64,000 bases of DNA, from positions 147,166,095 to 147,230,094 of the forward strand of contig NC_045438.1 of NCBI RefSeq assembly GCF_002776525.5, in the 5' to 3' direction. A program made the position numbers and the translations under genes. The notes under the pieces are model-generated. The model ran no database searches and was not told where the DNA came from. It saw only the letters and a list, made by a program, of their open reading frames with translations. Each line of letters begins with the position of its first letter. Position 1 is the stretch's first letter. This DNA is from Piliocolobus tephrosceles (taxonomy: Eukaryota; Chordata; Mammalia; Primates; Cercopithecidae). Of this stretch, positions 43,753 through 55,840 are shown in pieces.

Positions 43753-44008
43753 TAGTTTTCTTTCCTTTGGGAAGCATTTCTCCGCTTTCTAAATATTCAA
43801 AAATAAACATTTCATATTTTATAATATATACGTGTATATGTTTTTCTCTGGAGATCAGATTGGGATAATTTTGTTTTCATTAATTATCAGAGAATTAAAC
43901 AAGTTTAGTTCCTCTATTTTAATGCAGCAGACAAATGCCAATTTCACAGCTCTAGCTAGTACACTCTTTTCTTCCAGTAGATGAGAAAGGCCAATGGGTT
44001 CTAAATCT

Positions 44009-44303
44009 TTTTTTTTTTTTTTTTTTTTTTTTGAGATGGAGTCTTGCTCTGTTGCCAGGCTGGAGTGCAGTGGTGCAAACTTGGCTCACTGCATCCTCTG
44101 CCCCACAGGTTCTCCTGCCTCAGCCTCCCAAGTAGCTGGGATTACAGGTGTGCGCCACCATGCCCAGCTAATTTTTGTATTTTGAGTAGAGCTAGGGTTT
44201 CACCATGTTGGCCAGGATAGTCTCAATCTCTTGACCTCATGATCCGCTCACCTCGGCCTCCCAAAGGGCTGGGATTACAGGCATGAGCCACCATGCCCGG
44301 CTG
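44009..44303 (-). mobile_element. Alu SINE, antisense
   Basis: Antisense Alu with a 24-T tail and a small internal deletion near 44100. TSD of the type gggttctaaatc (left) and gggctctgaatc (right). Confidence 0.95.
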
Positions 44304-45952
44304 GGCTCTGAATCTTGCTGGCACAAACAGTGCAATGGAAAGGGTCTAAATCTATCTGGGGACTTTGCAGGCTCTGCCATACTGGGGCACACATGCTGCC
44401 CACCCTGCTGTGCATTGCGTTAAGAATATAGCAAATTCTTCCGGTGGAAACTTCCTCTGTTCTTCCAGGAACCCTCAGGGGTTTGGGCAATGCCTCCTCC
44501 TCAGGCATTAAGTGGAATTCCCAAAGGAGAAGAGAAAGTATCCACGTGCCACCCCAGCTCTCCCAGCCGTCCAGTCTCACTCTCCCACTCTCTTTCTTTT
44601 TTCTTATAGCAAAGGACTCACTGCACTGAAAGAGGGAGACAGCCCATTCTCCAAGGAGCAGGTAAACTGCCTCGAAGTCTAGAGCCAAGAGTTGTGTGAG
44701 CAGAGCCTTCTTCAAGGAAGCAGACATGCCCAGGAGTTGGCAAAAATGTGGAACTGTAGTAGTAATAATCTATTTGTTTTAAAATTTCCCTTGCCAGTGG
44801 TAACTGAAATTACATGAGTAACCACAGATTTGACTCATTAATTTACAAAATTGCTATAAAAATATGAACCATTTAGCCTCATGAAGAAAGGACGTATTTA
44901 CAACTGTAGACAACAACTGATAAGCCTGCAGTCAGCAGGAAGTGGTGTATTTATCACACCAATAAGAAAAGTGGGGGTGCTATCATCAGTGTTACCCTAA
45001 AGCTTCTGCATAAAACATCAAATGAGTAATGTCTGTTTCTAGACCCTCTTACTTACCGGTACCTCCCTTCCACTTCCATCTGAGATTTTCTCTTTCCACT
45101 CCACCCAAAGACCAGGAACCTCACAATGGAACTGCCTGGCAAATAGCTCAGGCAATCCAGATGTGGAAACGGTCAGTTTCCTTCACCTTAGGTACCTCCA
45201 GGAGTCATTCAGATAACCCAGATGACCAAGATGGTCTTCCCTCTCCCCCCACCATTTTCTCCTCAACTCTCTGTCTTCCTCTCCCACCCTCAATTACCCC
45301 CTCCCAAAGCAATAACCTTAACTAAACTTGTAACGGAGCACCTGTCCTCAGGTGTGGGATGGAATACCTGTCACACGGCAGTAAAAGGGATATGGGGGAT
45401 TCTTCAACAAGATCTCTGAACTCACACCACCCTAAGTTTCAGCAGCATATATTACTGCAGTGATTCTCAAGGGGGAGAGAAGGAGGGTGCCCCCTCTCAG
45501 AAGAAGGCATCAGAAGACAGGGACCAGACATGTGCAGTTGGCCAAAGCACATTGAATTGACAAAAACTAAACTTTATTAACAAAAACTAAAAAAAGTAAG
45601 TCCAATGAAATCAGCTTGTCTGATGGGGCTATGCAGAGAATAAAGTTGGGTCAAGAAGCACAGCAGCATTGCAACTCAAACTGAATGAAAGAAAATCTAA
45701 AAAGAACTCATAGGGAATAAATTAAAACAGTGGACTGCAGCCTTCTCTACTCAGCAAGCAATCATTTCATCAGCAATGCTGCATCTTCATGCAAAACCTC
45801 CTAAAATATCACTGGGTATAACAACATGAGGTGACAACCTCACAACTCCCTAGTTCTTAAGAATTCTTGAGACATCTTCCCTCCAGGGATTCAGCAGGGC
45901 TGGGTTTAAGTTTTTGAGCATGGTAAAAATAGATCACATGGTTTTTATGGAT
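44304..45952. other. 1.65-kb unique block
   Basis: No recognised element. The 150-codon minus-strand frame reaching 44727 ends inside the Alu and has no signature. A pyrimidine-rich part lies at 45235-45305. A donor-like ggtaagtaag on the minus strand near 45049-45058 stands alone. Confidence 0.4.
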
Positions 45953-46732
45953 TGAACTATGCCTGGCCCAAAAGGTAAGTTGAAGTCCTAACCCTCAGTA
46001 ACTCAAAATACGATCTTATTTGAAAATAGGGTCAGGCCTGGCATGGTGGCTCGTGCCTGTAATCCTAGCAGTTTGGGAGGCTAAGGCAGGCAGATCACTT
46101 GAGGTCAGGAGTTCAAGACCAGCCTGACCAACACGGCGAAACCCTGTCTCTACTAAAAAGACAAAAACTAGCCGGGCGTGATAGCACATGCTTATAATCC
46201 CAGTTACTCAGGAGGCTGAGGCAGGAGAATCTCTTGAACCTGGGGGACAGAGGTTGTGGTCAGCCAATATCACGCCACTGCACTGCAGCCTGGATAACAG
46301 AGAGAGACCCTGTCTCAAAAAAAAAAAAAAAAAAAAAGAAAGAAAGAAAAGAAAAGAAAAAAAATAAGAAAGAAAGAAAAGAAAACAGTGTCATTGCAGG
46401 TATGTTATTTAAATTAGGATGAGGTCATACCGGAGTATCATGGATCTTTAATCTAACAAGACCAAAGAGGAGAAGGAACACAGACACATAGACACATGAG
46501 GGGAGAACGCCTCATGACATCGGAGGCAGAGGCTGAAGAGATGTATCTCCAAGCCAAGGAAGACCAGGGTCTACCAGAAGCCAACAAAGAATCCTCCCCT
46601 AGAGCCTTCGGAAAGAGAGCATGGCCCTGCTGACACCTTAATTTCAGACTTCTAGATTCCAGAACTGTAAGAGAATAGATTTCTCTTGTTTTAAGCCACC
46701 TGGTTTGTATTGTGGCAGCCCTAGGAAACGTA
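45953..46732 (+). mobile_element. MaLR-like LTR split by an Alu
   Basis: Left part 45953-46034 (ttatggattgaactatgcc, tcttatttgaaaatagggtc) and right part 46381-46732 (gatgaggtcataccggag, agagccttcggaaagagagc, agacttctagattccagaac, ttgtattgtggcagccctag). It is the sense counterpart of the antisense relics at 19404-19850 and 20880-21180. Confidence 0.7.
46035..46380 (+). mobile_element. Alu SINE with (AAAG)n tail
   Basis: Sense Alu with a TSD gaaaatagggtc on the left (46022-46033) and gaaaacagtgtc on the right (46381-46392). The 60-bp tail (46318-46380) is AAAG-rich and probably variable. Confidence 0.95.
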
Positions 46733-48834
46733 TGGGAACCCTTGCTCCAACATTGTAGTCAATGCCATCAATCCCATCATACAATCCATCTGGTTGAGAA
46801 TTATGAGGAATCACAGCAGTCGGTGAGTTTCTCGTGCATAAAGTACAAATGAGGCAAATGTTTCATTTCCAGATATGAGGGTAGCGAGATTCCTGCTGGT
46901 GAAAATGTTCAAACATAGACGATGTTCACTTAGCAGAAAGGCTGGAACGAATGTAAGCTTTCTATATGAAGAGCTGGCTTCTAGAAACACCTGGAGGAGG
47001 TCTCACCAAGTCTATGTCTCAGCCCAGAAGCTCCCTTGTGAGGGGTGTGCAGAATCCACCTGGATTCAGACTAAGTCATTTTGGCCATGTTTTGAAGAAA
47101 AATACGAGTGTTTGGTAAATTATGCCTAAAAAGCTGGCATATGCCTTGCTCATTTATATCCTTTCTACCTGGAAAACATTCTAGGCCCCCAGACATAGAC
47201 TTTTGCCAACACTTTCAAAATTAAGGATGATGTATTGAGCAGCTACTATGTTCCAGATTCTATGTTAGGGTGGTTTTTGTGTATGTGTGTGTGCAGTTAA
47301 ATTTAATCATGTTAAATTTAATCTAGTTAAATTTAATCATGTACATTTACTTCCTGATGTGCTGCACTACATGAGTAAGGCACTATGATAACAACCTTCT
47401 AGAAAAACAGTGCAACTTCGCTATGAAGACCATCTTTCCTAGGGAGATAAATCACGTTCAAGGTTTGTGAATCGCTTCAACCCATACGATGCTCACTTGC
47501 AGACACTAGCCAATCTGGGATCTTTGTCCTAATCACTGCAGCAGTGGGCCAGGGAGAAGTTCCAATACCAGAAACTGGAGTGGAAGTGGCAGACCACATC
47601 TGGGGACCTGCAGTGGTGGGAGACGCAGGGTATGATTATTCAATATCTCTCATTCAGACTTCCCAGCAAGTGCCATGCCAACAGATGGGGTGCTGAATGC
47701 ACAGTGGTCCAATTAGGGGCATGGGCTATTTTTCCAAAAGGCAATGCAATTATTATCCATTTGAATTATGACTGCTTGGCTTGCGTTAGGACATCTTAAG
47801 AGTGCATTACAAAATCGGAATCTGTGTGATTTTTAAATACAATTTATAGAATGTATAAAGACTCGCGCTCTAGCTAGCACCTATGTTCCCACCTTCCCAG
47901 TTTAAGAAGCTGGCATGTTATTATCTCCTCTGATATAAGTGGCAGATTCTAAGAAGTATGAAAGACAACTCTGATCTCAGAGTCTCTAAATACAAGACGT
48001 AGTCAGTTAAAACTGGCCATGAACTGTGTAAACTTCAGAACAAAATGTGTCTGAGGTCCCATTCCTCTTGTCATAGGACACCCACCTACCCTCAAAAGTT
48101 CGCAAGTCAGCTCATTTTTAAACATAATATTTCTGACTATGTGCCAGAGTACCTCATGTTATCCTAGGAGTGAGACTCCTCTGTCCACACAAATCCAGTC
48201 TTCCCATCTCTGACTTACTGCCAATGGGCTCTTCCATTGCATAGTCCACCCCATTCTCTAAGCTCAGGACTGTCATGGTGCAGCAGTAATACTGGGGGAG
48301 ATGGTGAGAAACTGGAGTCCCAGAAACCCCAACCCCATGGAATGTCTCTGATGGAAGATGACCCTGTGAATGCCCAAAACAGAACTACTCATGAACATTG
48401 ACAAACACTAGCCAGACTGGCCAGACACATGTAACCTAAGAGAAACCTTCCAGATTTCTCTCCTGGAACCTCTTCAAAATCTCTCCACCAGCATGCTACT
48501 GGGACGAACTTTTCCCCATAGTAACTCCAACCGGCCAATGCCAGAACCAGTAAAAATCTCTGACAGCATTCAGTGGATCCATTTTCTCAGGAGAGTCACA
48601 TCTTTCACATATCTTGCTGTCTGTCTCAGCATTTTAGAAGATAATGATAAGTCCTAACTCTTGCTTTCGGCAAAAGGACTCCATTCTTGTGATAAACTGG
48701 CTAAGAAAAGGACTCCATGTTTGAAGTTTAGTCCTCAATGATAATTATCATTAATGCAACCATCTATTGATTGGTTGTGGACACTTAACGTACTTTTAAT
48801 TAATATTGCCATTAATTAATGTTAAAAGCATTTA
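46733..48834. other. 2.1-kb repeat-poor block
   Basis: No element recognised apart from a 3x15-bp repeat at 47296-47340 and a short L2/MIR-like start (gtattgagcagctactatgtt, 47230-47265). The 84-codon + frame at 46875-47129 shows no known domain. Confidence 0.4.
47296..47340 (+). repeat. 3 x 15-bp tandem repeat
   Basis: Units gttaaatttaatcat, gttaaatttaatcta, gttaaatttaatcat. The middle unit differs by two bases. Confidence 0.97.
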
Positions 48835-49275
48835 ACTTGCATCTATCAACTGACAACGGATAAACACAGCGAAGTATATCCATACAATGGACTATTATTA
48901 AACCACCAAAAGGAATGAAGTACTGATACATTAAAACAGTATCTACATGGATACCTTGAAAATATTATGCTAAGTGAAAGAAGCCAGATGCAAAGGAACA
49001 TATGTTACATGATTCTATAACTATGAAATATCCAAATTAGGCAAATCCAGAGACTCGAAGCAGATTAGTGGTTGGGGCTGGGGATAGAAGGAAAGGAGAG
49101 TGGCTGCTTAATAGATGTACGTTTCCTTTCGGGATAATGAAAAGTTCTGAAACCAGATAGTGTCAATGGTTGTACAACATTGTAAACATATTTAATATCA
49201 CGAAATCGCACATCTTAAGATGGTTAACATGGTAAACTTTATGTTATATGCGTTTTATCACAATTTTTTAAAGGA
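48835..49275 (+). mobile_element. L1M 3' end (L1MC/MD-like)
   Basis: Sense old L1: gaagtatatccatacaatgg, attatgctaagtgaaagaag, ttacatgattctataactatg, gatagtgtcaatggttgta, then aacttaagatgg-type and a ttttatcacaattttttaaa end. Confidence 0.8.
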
Positions 49276-50604
49276 AGGATCTAACCTCCGGGTGTCCGTT
49301 TCCTCAACTGCATTCTTGAATCTATCTTCTCTGATATATTATAGGAAATATATAATAAACTACTTGATGACAATCTTTGCAGATGGAAATGTGTATGTAA
49401 GTGGAATATAAGAACCACTGTGCTAAGCGCACACTCAGTGACCGAAACCACCCAGGCCACCAGGACACTGGGACAAGATATTAAAGGTGGCAGCTGCACC
49501 CCCGCCACAGATCACACAATCCCGTCAATTTTCTCGTTCTCTCTCCACCCCCACCGCCAAAGCAGCTCCTAAGATAAATTGCTAGCCACAATTTACAATT
49601 GGAATACTATTTAGAGACAGAAACAGGCAGTTATGCTTGTGTCCCTAATGTATTCTAGGTACTTGATATGCTGAGAGCACAGAACAATTTTTTCACACGG
49701 TTGAACTCCTTAGGGCCTGTCTTCTAGACCATTTCATTGGTTTAAAATACACCGTTGCTCAAGCATTGTGAAGTTGGCCTGTGTGCCTGGTGGGGAAAGA
49801 AGGGCAATTTGGTTCACCATGCAGAAATTTTTCTTTTATTTAAATCGTTTAGATTTCAGACTACATCTTTTATTTCTTCCAGCAACATCAAGCGTTAGCA
49901 AGTCACTTGCCTCTCTGTTTCTCAGAATGAAGACTAGAAATCTTAATTCAAAACATTAACTCAGTGGGCCGGTCTGGCAGAGTAATAGATCTTCGGAACT
50001 GCGGTGGCAAAGCCTGCCTGGGCTTCCTCAAGTCACAATAAAGTACTATAATTCTTTTATTGAACCAAGAGCATTTAAGTCACAAATATATCCATGCAGA
50101 AAGCAACTGTGGCAGCTCCTCAAATTAATGACTGAAGGAACCATTCAGAACCAGCACTGATGGGCCCTGTGCTAAAGGTGAAAATAACAGGGTAGATTAG
50201 AAAAAATTGCTCAGACCCAGAGCAATCAATGACACCTCGGAATTGTTTATTTGAGCTGTGATTGCTCTTATTTCACATGCAAAGCACACTGCATTAGCAA
50301 CCAGATGGTATCTTCCTTTTCCTTGGTGGACTTCCTAGGTTTTCAAATCTCCTTGCCTGAATTAGTTCACTTTCTCTAGCCAGCACAATAAGGCTTCAGC
50401 TAGCTGACATGCCTGAAAACAAAGAAAAATGAATCCCAACAGATAAGCACAACTATTTATTGAACTTAGAAGAAAAGAGAAATAGAAAGAATGGTTTGGA
50501 CATCAATAGAGTCAATACCTTCCAATATCATTATTAATCCCTGAAAACTCATAAAATCCTAAGTCTGGGAGGGATACCAGAGGTCAACTATTCAACATGC
50601 TGGA
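49276..50604. other. 1.3-kb repeat-free block
   Basis: No element recognised. The 49960-50350 part has a dense set of homeodomain/PBX-like motifs (taatga, caatcaatgac, tgattgc). It looks like a candidate conserved enhancer, though unproven. Confidence 0.4.
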
Positions 50605-51083
50605 TTAATTATCTATTGCTACATAACAAATTACCCCAATACTTTGTGGCTTGAAACAGCATTTATCATCTCACAGTTTCTGTAGGTCAGGAATCTGGGT
50701 GGGGCTTAGCTGGGTCCACTGCTTTAAGGTCTCTCACAGGCTGTTATCTTGGTGAGATCACAGGGGCTGCAGTCATCTGAAGGCTTGACTGGGGAAGGAT
50801 CTGCTCCCCAGCTCACTCAAGAGATTATTGACAGGAGTCAGATCCTCCTAGGCTGTTGGATTGAGGGTCTCAGTTCCTCATGAGTTGATGGCCAGAGACC
50901 TCCCTCTGTTCCTTGTCATAAGAGCCTCTCCAAATGGCACCTTATAATATGGTGGCTGGCTTTGTTACAGAAAAGGGGTCCTGATCTAGACCCCAAGAGA
51001 GGGTTCTTGGATCTCACACAAGAAAGAATTCAGGGCAAGTCCACAGTGCAAAGCAAAAGCAAGTTATTAAGAAAGTAAAGTAG

Positions 51084-51381
51084 GGCTGGGCATGGTGGCT
51101 CACACCTGTAATCCCAGCACTTTGGGAGGCTGAGGCAAGCAGATCACAAGGTCGGGAGATCGAGACCATCCTGGCTAACATAGTGAAACCCCGTCTCTAC
51201 TAAAAAATACAAAAAATTAGCTGGGCATGGTGGCGGGCACTTGTAGTCCCAGCTACTTGGGAGGCTGAGGCAGGAGAATGACATTAACCCAGGAGGCAGA
51301 GCTTGCAGTGAGCTGAGATTGCGCCACTGCACTCCAGCCTGGGCTACAGGGCAAGACTCTGTCTCAAAAAAAAAAAAAAAA
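51084..51381 (+). mobile_element. AluY-like SINE
   Basis: Sense Alu of low divergence with Y-type sites (gatcacaaggtcgggagatc, ctggctaacatagtgaaacc). TSD aagaaagtaaagtag (51069-51083) and aaggaagtaaagtag (51382-51396). Confidence 0.95.
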
Positions 51382-51397
51382 AAGGAAGTAAAGTAGT

Positions 51398-51708
51398 GGC
51401 CAGGGATGGTGGCGCACACCTGTAATCCTGGCACTTTGGAAGGCTGAGGCGGGTAGATCACTTGAGATCAGGAGTTTAAAACCAGCCTAGCCAACATGGT
51501 GAAACCCTGTCTCTACTAAAAATAAAATAAATAAATAATTAGCCAGGCGTGGTGGCAGGCACCTGTAATCTCAGTTACTTGGGAGGCTGAGGCAGGAGAA
51601 TCTCTTGAACCCGCGAGACAGAGGTTGCAGTGAGCTGAGATCATGCCACTGCACTCCAACGTGGGCAACAGAGCAAGACTCCATCTCAAAATAAAATAGA
51701 ATAAAATA
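51398..51708 (+). mobile_element. Alu SINE next to the AluY-like element
   Basis: Sense Alu with an (AAAAT)-rich tail. It starts 1-2 bases after the previous Alu's right TSD, so the two lie head to tail. Confidence 0.94.
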
Positions 51709-52350
51709 AAAAAGTATTGAAAGAACAGCTATTCCATAAACAGAGCAGGTGTTCCCAAAAGTAAGAGGAGGAATGCCTCCACCCTAGGTACAATGTTCAT
51801 GTATATAGGATGAAAAAAGATAATGAGGAGATGTGCTCTGCTACAAGAGTTTGTGATAAAGGATTAATTTTCTTAATTACTCATTTTGTAAGAATTAATA
51901 TTATTATCTTTAAAGCAAAATTAGAATGCCTTCGTTCTCAAGATATCAGGATATTAGGACACTCCCAAGTCTGGGTCTGTTTAGTGAACATTATCAATCT
52001 GTTCCCTTAACTGTAAACATCTAGAGGCTCCAAATGCCTGACTTTTTGGGAATGCAGCCCAGCATTTTCCAGCCTCATTTTCCTAGCCCTCACTCAAAAT
52101 GGAGTTACTCTGGTTTGAACACTTCTGACAGCGTCATCAAGTAAGCAAAGGAAAGGACAAGAGAGAGAATGAGAGCAAAACAGAAGTTACACTCGTATGC
52201 AAATTAGGCTCAGATGTCATATCCCATCACTGTCTATTCACTTGGAGAAGGTCATTAGATGCAACCCACACTTAAGAGGAAAGGATCCCATAAGGGCATG
52301 AATACTAGGAAGTGGGGTCATTAGGTGCCATCTCAGAAGCTGCCTACCAC

Positions 52351-55300
52351 CTGTGCCACTTGTGCCCAGTAGACACTTCTGCCTTCTCCACAGCATCCTC
52401 ACCAGTTTCTGCTTTCACTTCTCCTGCCATGGGGAGACTCACTGCCTCCTGAGGCATCCAGTTCATTCCATTTCAGAACCCTAACTACTTAAGTAGTTCT
52501 AATAGTTAACCCACTGTCTGGTCCCTTGAGATTCTGTTAAATATACAGAAACTCTTAAGAGAACATTGAGTTCAGGATATTTATAAAGGAGATGTTTAGA
52601 AATGGGAATTTTGCTCATGAGATGAGGTCCAGGAAGAGAAACAGAACATAGCTATTGCAAGGAGAAGTTCTCATACAATCACCTGAGGCAATATCAACAT
52701 CACAAATATCACAGGCCACGTATGTAAGGGGAAGGCAAGTACCACACCCATCCCCCTAATCAGCCCCATCCTGGGTTTCCCAAACCCCTTCTGCGGTGCA
52801 TACAGGAAATTCTTAAAATGACTCTGGTCTGTGCTGTCCTTAAGAAGGTTCAAAGGAAGGCTGACAAGGACAGTTGGGCTCTGATACATCCCAGAGGTAT
52901 CTGTAAAAGGGGGAGGGAGCAGTGACACAGCTCTTGTGATAAGTGGAGAAAGGCCTTCCAATCAATCAGGAAAGAGAAGAGCCAAAGGACCAGAACCCTG
53001 AGGACACGGTCACATAATAAGCTTCCAAGGTCTTGATTTCCCAAGAGACTGGGTTGTGACTGGTTGGGAGGGGTTAGATAAGCATGAAAGTGGGGTGGAG
53101 ATAGGCAGTGGGAAGGGCCAGAGGGGCCAGAGGCCTGTGTTCCACCCAGATTCTATTCATTCCATTTCAGTGGTCACATTAATATTCCTTGTCACACCAC
53201 ACACTTCTGAAGGACAGAGTACATGTGGGAGATGCGGGTGGGGTGGAGAGGGAGGAGTCATGTGGCACATATCATCAGCTTGTTCCTCACTCCATCACCT
53301 CTGGGTTTTCTAAACTTCTGTGAACTGCATCCTGAGGCCTAAAAGAGTGAACAGTAGAATCATTCACTAGCTTGGAGTATGTGTGGCTAAAATCTGACTA
53401 AACTAACCAACTTCATCTGATGAATTAGAAAAAAAATTGATTCAAATAGGCATGGGTTTCAAATGGAAAACTGTAGCAGGGGTACCCTGCTCATTTAAAG
53501 GTGATCTCTAAGCCATACAATGGGAAGATCGTTGATTGTGGATGTGTTCACTTGTTTCTGTCATTCACTTATTAACTTCCTTCTCTGCCATTTATATTTA
53601 TATTCACAGAAATGAACCATGACCTCCTCTTTCTGGGCAGTTTTCCTGAGCTTCCAGGGTGATGGTTAGGACCCAACCAGTGAAATTTCAACTTTTGTCT
53701 TTGGCTGAATCATGAGGATAAGAAACCAAAAATGCAAGGGCTATACACCAGCTCCTTAAACTCCAGCACTTTTCTAACATGTCCTTGGAGCAAATTCAGC
53801 ATACTCTCAGTTAGCCTCAAATGCTGAGTCACTAGTAGATGATGAACACAAATCCCAACCAATATTATCAACACCAGTGGAGGATTGATGAGAATATATA
53901 GGGGTGTATTTCTCCAAGGTGTTCTACCGGGAACCAGTAAGCAAACCATCAGCCCTTTAGAGATATATACGTTATAGTGTGTACAGGGTATAACAACGCT
54001 GCGCTCAGACACCCAAAGTGAACTTTGGCAAATCTGATGTAGTTTGGGAGTACAGGAATATTTGCATGACAAACCTAAATTAACAAATGAGCTGTAGGAT
54101 AAAGGTTTCCAGAACCTAAGGGGTCTCCAGGCCAGCCAACTGATATCTCCAGTCAAAATGACCAATCTACACTCATGCTTTCCACTCAGTATTTCAGATC
54201 TGCAATATAGGTCAAAAAGTCAAGAATGGGGAATGATATGTTTCAAGATGTACTTTCAAGGAAATCAAGGTGCCTTCAACCAGTTTGATTTAAAATGGAG
54301 TCAATCCTCATTCATATATGATGTCATTTCTTTTATGAGTCCCATACCCTGGTTCACAAGGAACTAAGCTAATGATAAAAAAAGCATTTTGTCCTTTTGA
54401 AAGATGTATACTTTAAAGAAAAACCTACTAGCAAATGAAGAGAAGGGAGCCATGGAATGGCTTCTTCCCCAGTCTCTTGTCATTAGGACTGACACTCTGC
54501 AAAATCTCAAAAGTGATATCTCATCACTTTTAGAAGAAAATGCATGGTGGGCTTCTCCAACTGTGGGCTGCAGAAATCCTCCTCATAGTTTGTCTGCTGG
54601 TCTTTTGTGAGATTTGAGATTACAATAAAACCAATCCATGCTTCTATTTCTGGCCTGACTTAATAACTTACTAATTGTAATTGACTAAACACCAGGCATC
54701 AACTCACACATGTCAAGACTCATTTTTATCACCATTTTGGATCTATTGTGTTCTACAGAGAAGCATGCAGGGAAGAGTCCAATGGGTCACCAAAACATGG
54801 CGGACCTGAGATCAATATCACGATCCAAAATATGAAGCCAGATGGCCTGAGAGCCGGGGGAAAGGAGCAGAGAGCTGCAAGTCAAGCAGACCCTGCAGGA
54901 TGAGTGAATAAGGTCACTGAGCCTGGACCACTGTGATTGCACACTCTTAGTGATGTGTGAGTGAGCACAGCTCTTCTGAACAGCCACAGTTGGGGCACTG
55001 AATTATTGGATTTTAAAATAGGGCTGATCTCACACCTAGGCCCACTGCCCAAACTAGGTATCTTTATTTCTGGACACCTCTGGTCTCTTTAATCTCTACA
55101 ATTGGAGTTCATTGCTTTGGGGGATGAGAGAGGGAGAGGCATGAGGCTGTCATCTAAAAATATGAATTTATCTAGATTTAAGTATGATGAAGATATAAAG
55201 GGGCAACATAGCCTACAGCAGCTTGTCTAGTCCATGAGCACACCAACAAACAGGATGGTCCTGAGAAACTGGGACAGAGAGTTGGCCAATGAACTTTTGA

Positions 55301-55677
55301 ATTTAAATGTCTTGGCCAATGAACTTTTGAATTTAAAACATGGATTACAAATAGAACTCAGGGTTTCTGATTTATAATTCAGTGCTCTTTCCAAGACTAC
55401 CCAACTATCTTGGCATGCAAATTGTTAGGATGCAATGCCTCTTTCCATTGCCTTCTCACACATGTGAGACTGTGTCATTTAGAAGCATCCACAAAACTAA
55501 GCCCAAGAAACAGAGCAGACAACTATGCTCTTTTATTGAGCAGAGTACCATGTTTCAAGGACTATTCCAAGAACTAGAGAAAGAAAGGCAACTAAATGGT
55601 TATTCCTGCCCTCAAGGAACTTGCTCTGAGGAGCGACACATTTACCCCTTTAATCCAGACACTGCATGGAGATACTA
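52351..55677. other. 3.3-kb repeat-poor block
   Basis: No SINE/LINE of recent age. Two short ancient traces are possible (55345-55405 MIR-like; 55545-55640 L2/MIR-like). A 151-codon minus-strand frame (53710-54165) is the longest open frame that does not overlap a recognised repeat, and it has no recognised domain. The 26-bp duplication at 55282-55337 lies here. Confidence 0.4.
55282..55337 (+). repeat. 26-bp perfect tandem duplication
   Basis: ttggccaatgaacttttgaa plus six bases (atttaa-type end), at 55282-55307 and 55312-55337 with a 4-bp spacer (period 30 bp). Confidence 0.97.
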
Positions 55678-55840
55678 TTTTTAAATTGTGGTAAAATACA
55701 CGTTAACATAAAATTGACCACCTTCACCAATTTTCAAGTGTACAGTTAAGTGGCATTACATGTGTTCACATTGTTGTACAACCATCACCACCATCCGTCC
55801 ATAAAACTCTTTTCATCTTGCAAAACTGAAATTCTGCATG
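55678..55840 (-). mobile_element. L1M 3' fragment, antisense
   Basis: aaattgtggtaaaatacacg, aagtgtacagttaagtggc, attgttgtacaaccatcacc, ttttcatcttgcaaaactg: a typical old-L1 antisense segment, like that at 16845-17019. Confidence 0.85.

Larger units (their letters stand above)
42812..43830 (+). mobile_element. old L1 (L1ME-like) 3' end split by two Alus
   Basis: Pieces 42812-43019, 43316-43453 and perhaps 43753-43830. The blocks are gatgcttattatagcattatt, aactggaaacaagctaaagg, tggtcagttagataaattatg-type and acagtgaaatattatgcagg in old-L1 3' order. Resembles 8825-9262. Confidence 0.65.
50982..52130 (-). mobile_element. inner ERV1-type LTR with two Alus
   Basis: Starts tgatctagaccccaagagag and ends acttctgaca, i.e. 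TG...CA termini on the antisense. Blocks: agaaagaattcagggcaag, gcaaagcaaaagcaagttat, gggaatgcagcccagcatt, aatggagttactctgg. The family is not named with certainty. No internal retroviral sequence is present, so it is a solo LTR. Confidence 0.7.
50605..52350 (-). mobile_element. MaLR-like LTR containing an ERV1-type LTR
   Basis: Outer antisense LTR: left part 50605-50981 (ttatctattgctacataac, tctgtaggtcaggaatctgg, tggggaaggatctgctcccc) and right part 52131-52350 (aagtaagcaaaggaaagg, gatgtcatatcccatcac, ccatctcagaagctgcctac). It is interrupted by an inner LTR with two Alus. Confidence 0.7.

Noticed and set aside
44275..44727. 150-codon minus-strand frame
   Set aside because: It runs into the Alu at 44009-44303, and there is no recognisable domain.
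45041..45065. Minus-strand splice donor ggtaagtaag
   Set aside because: A single donor-like site with no acceptor, frame or promoter nearby.
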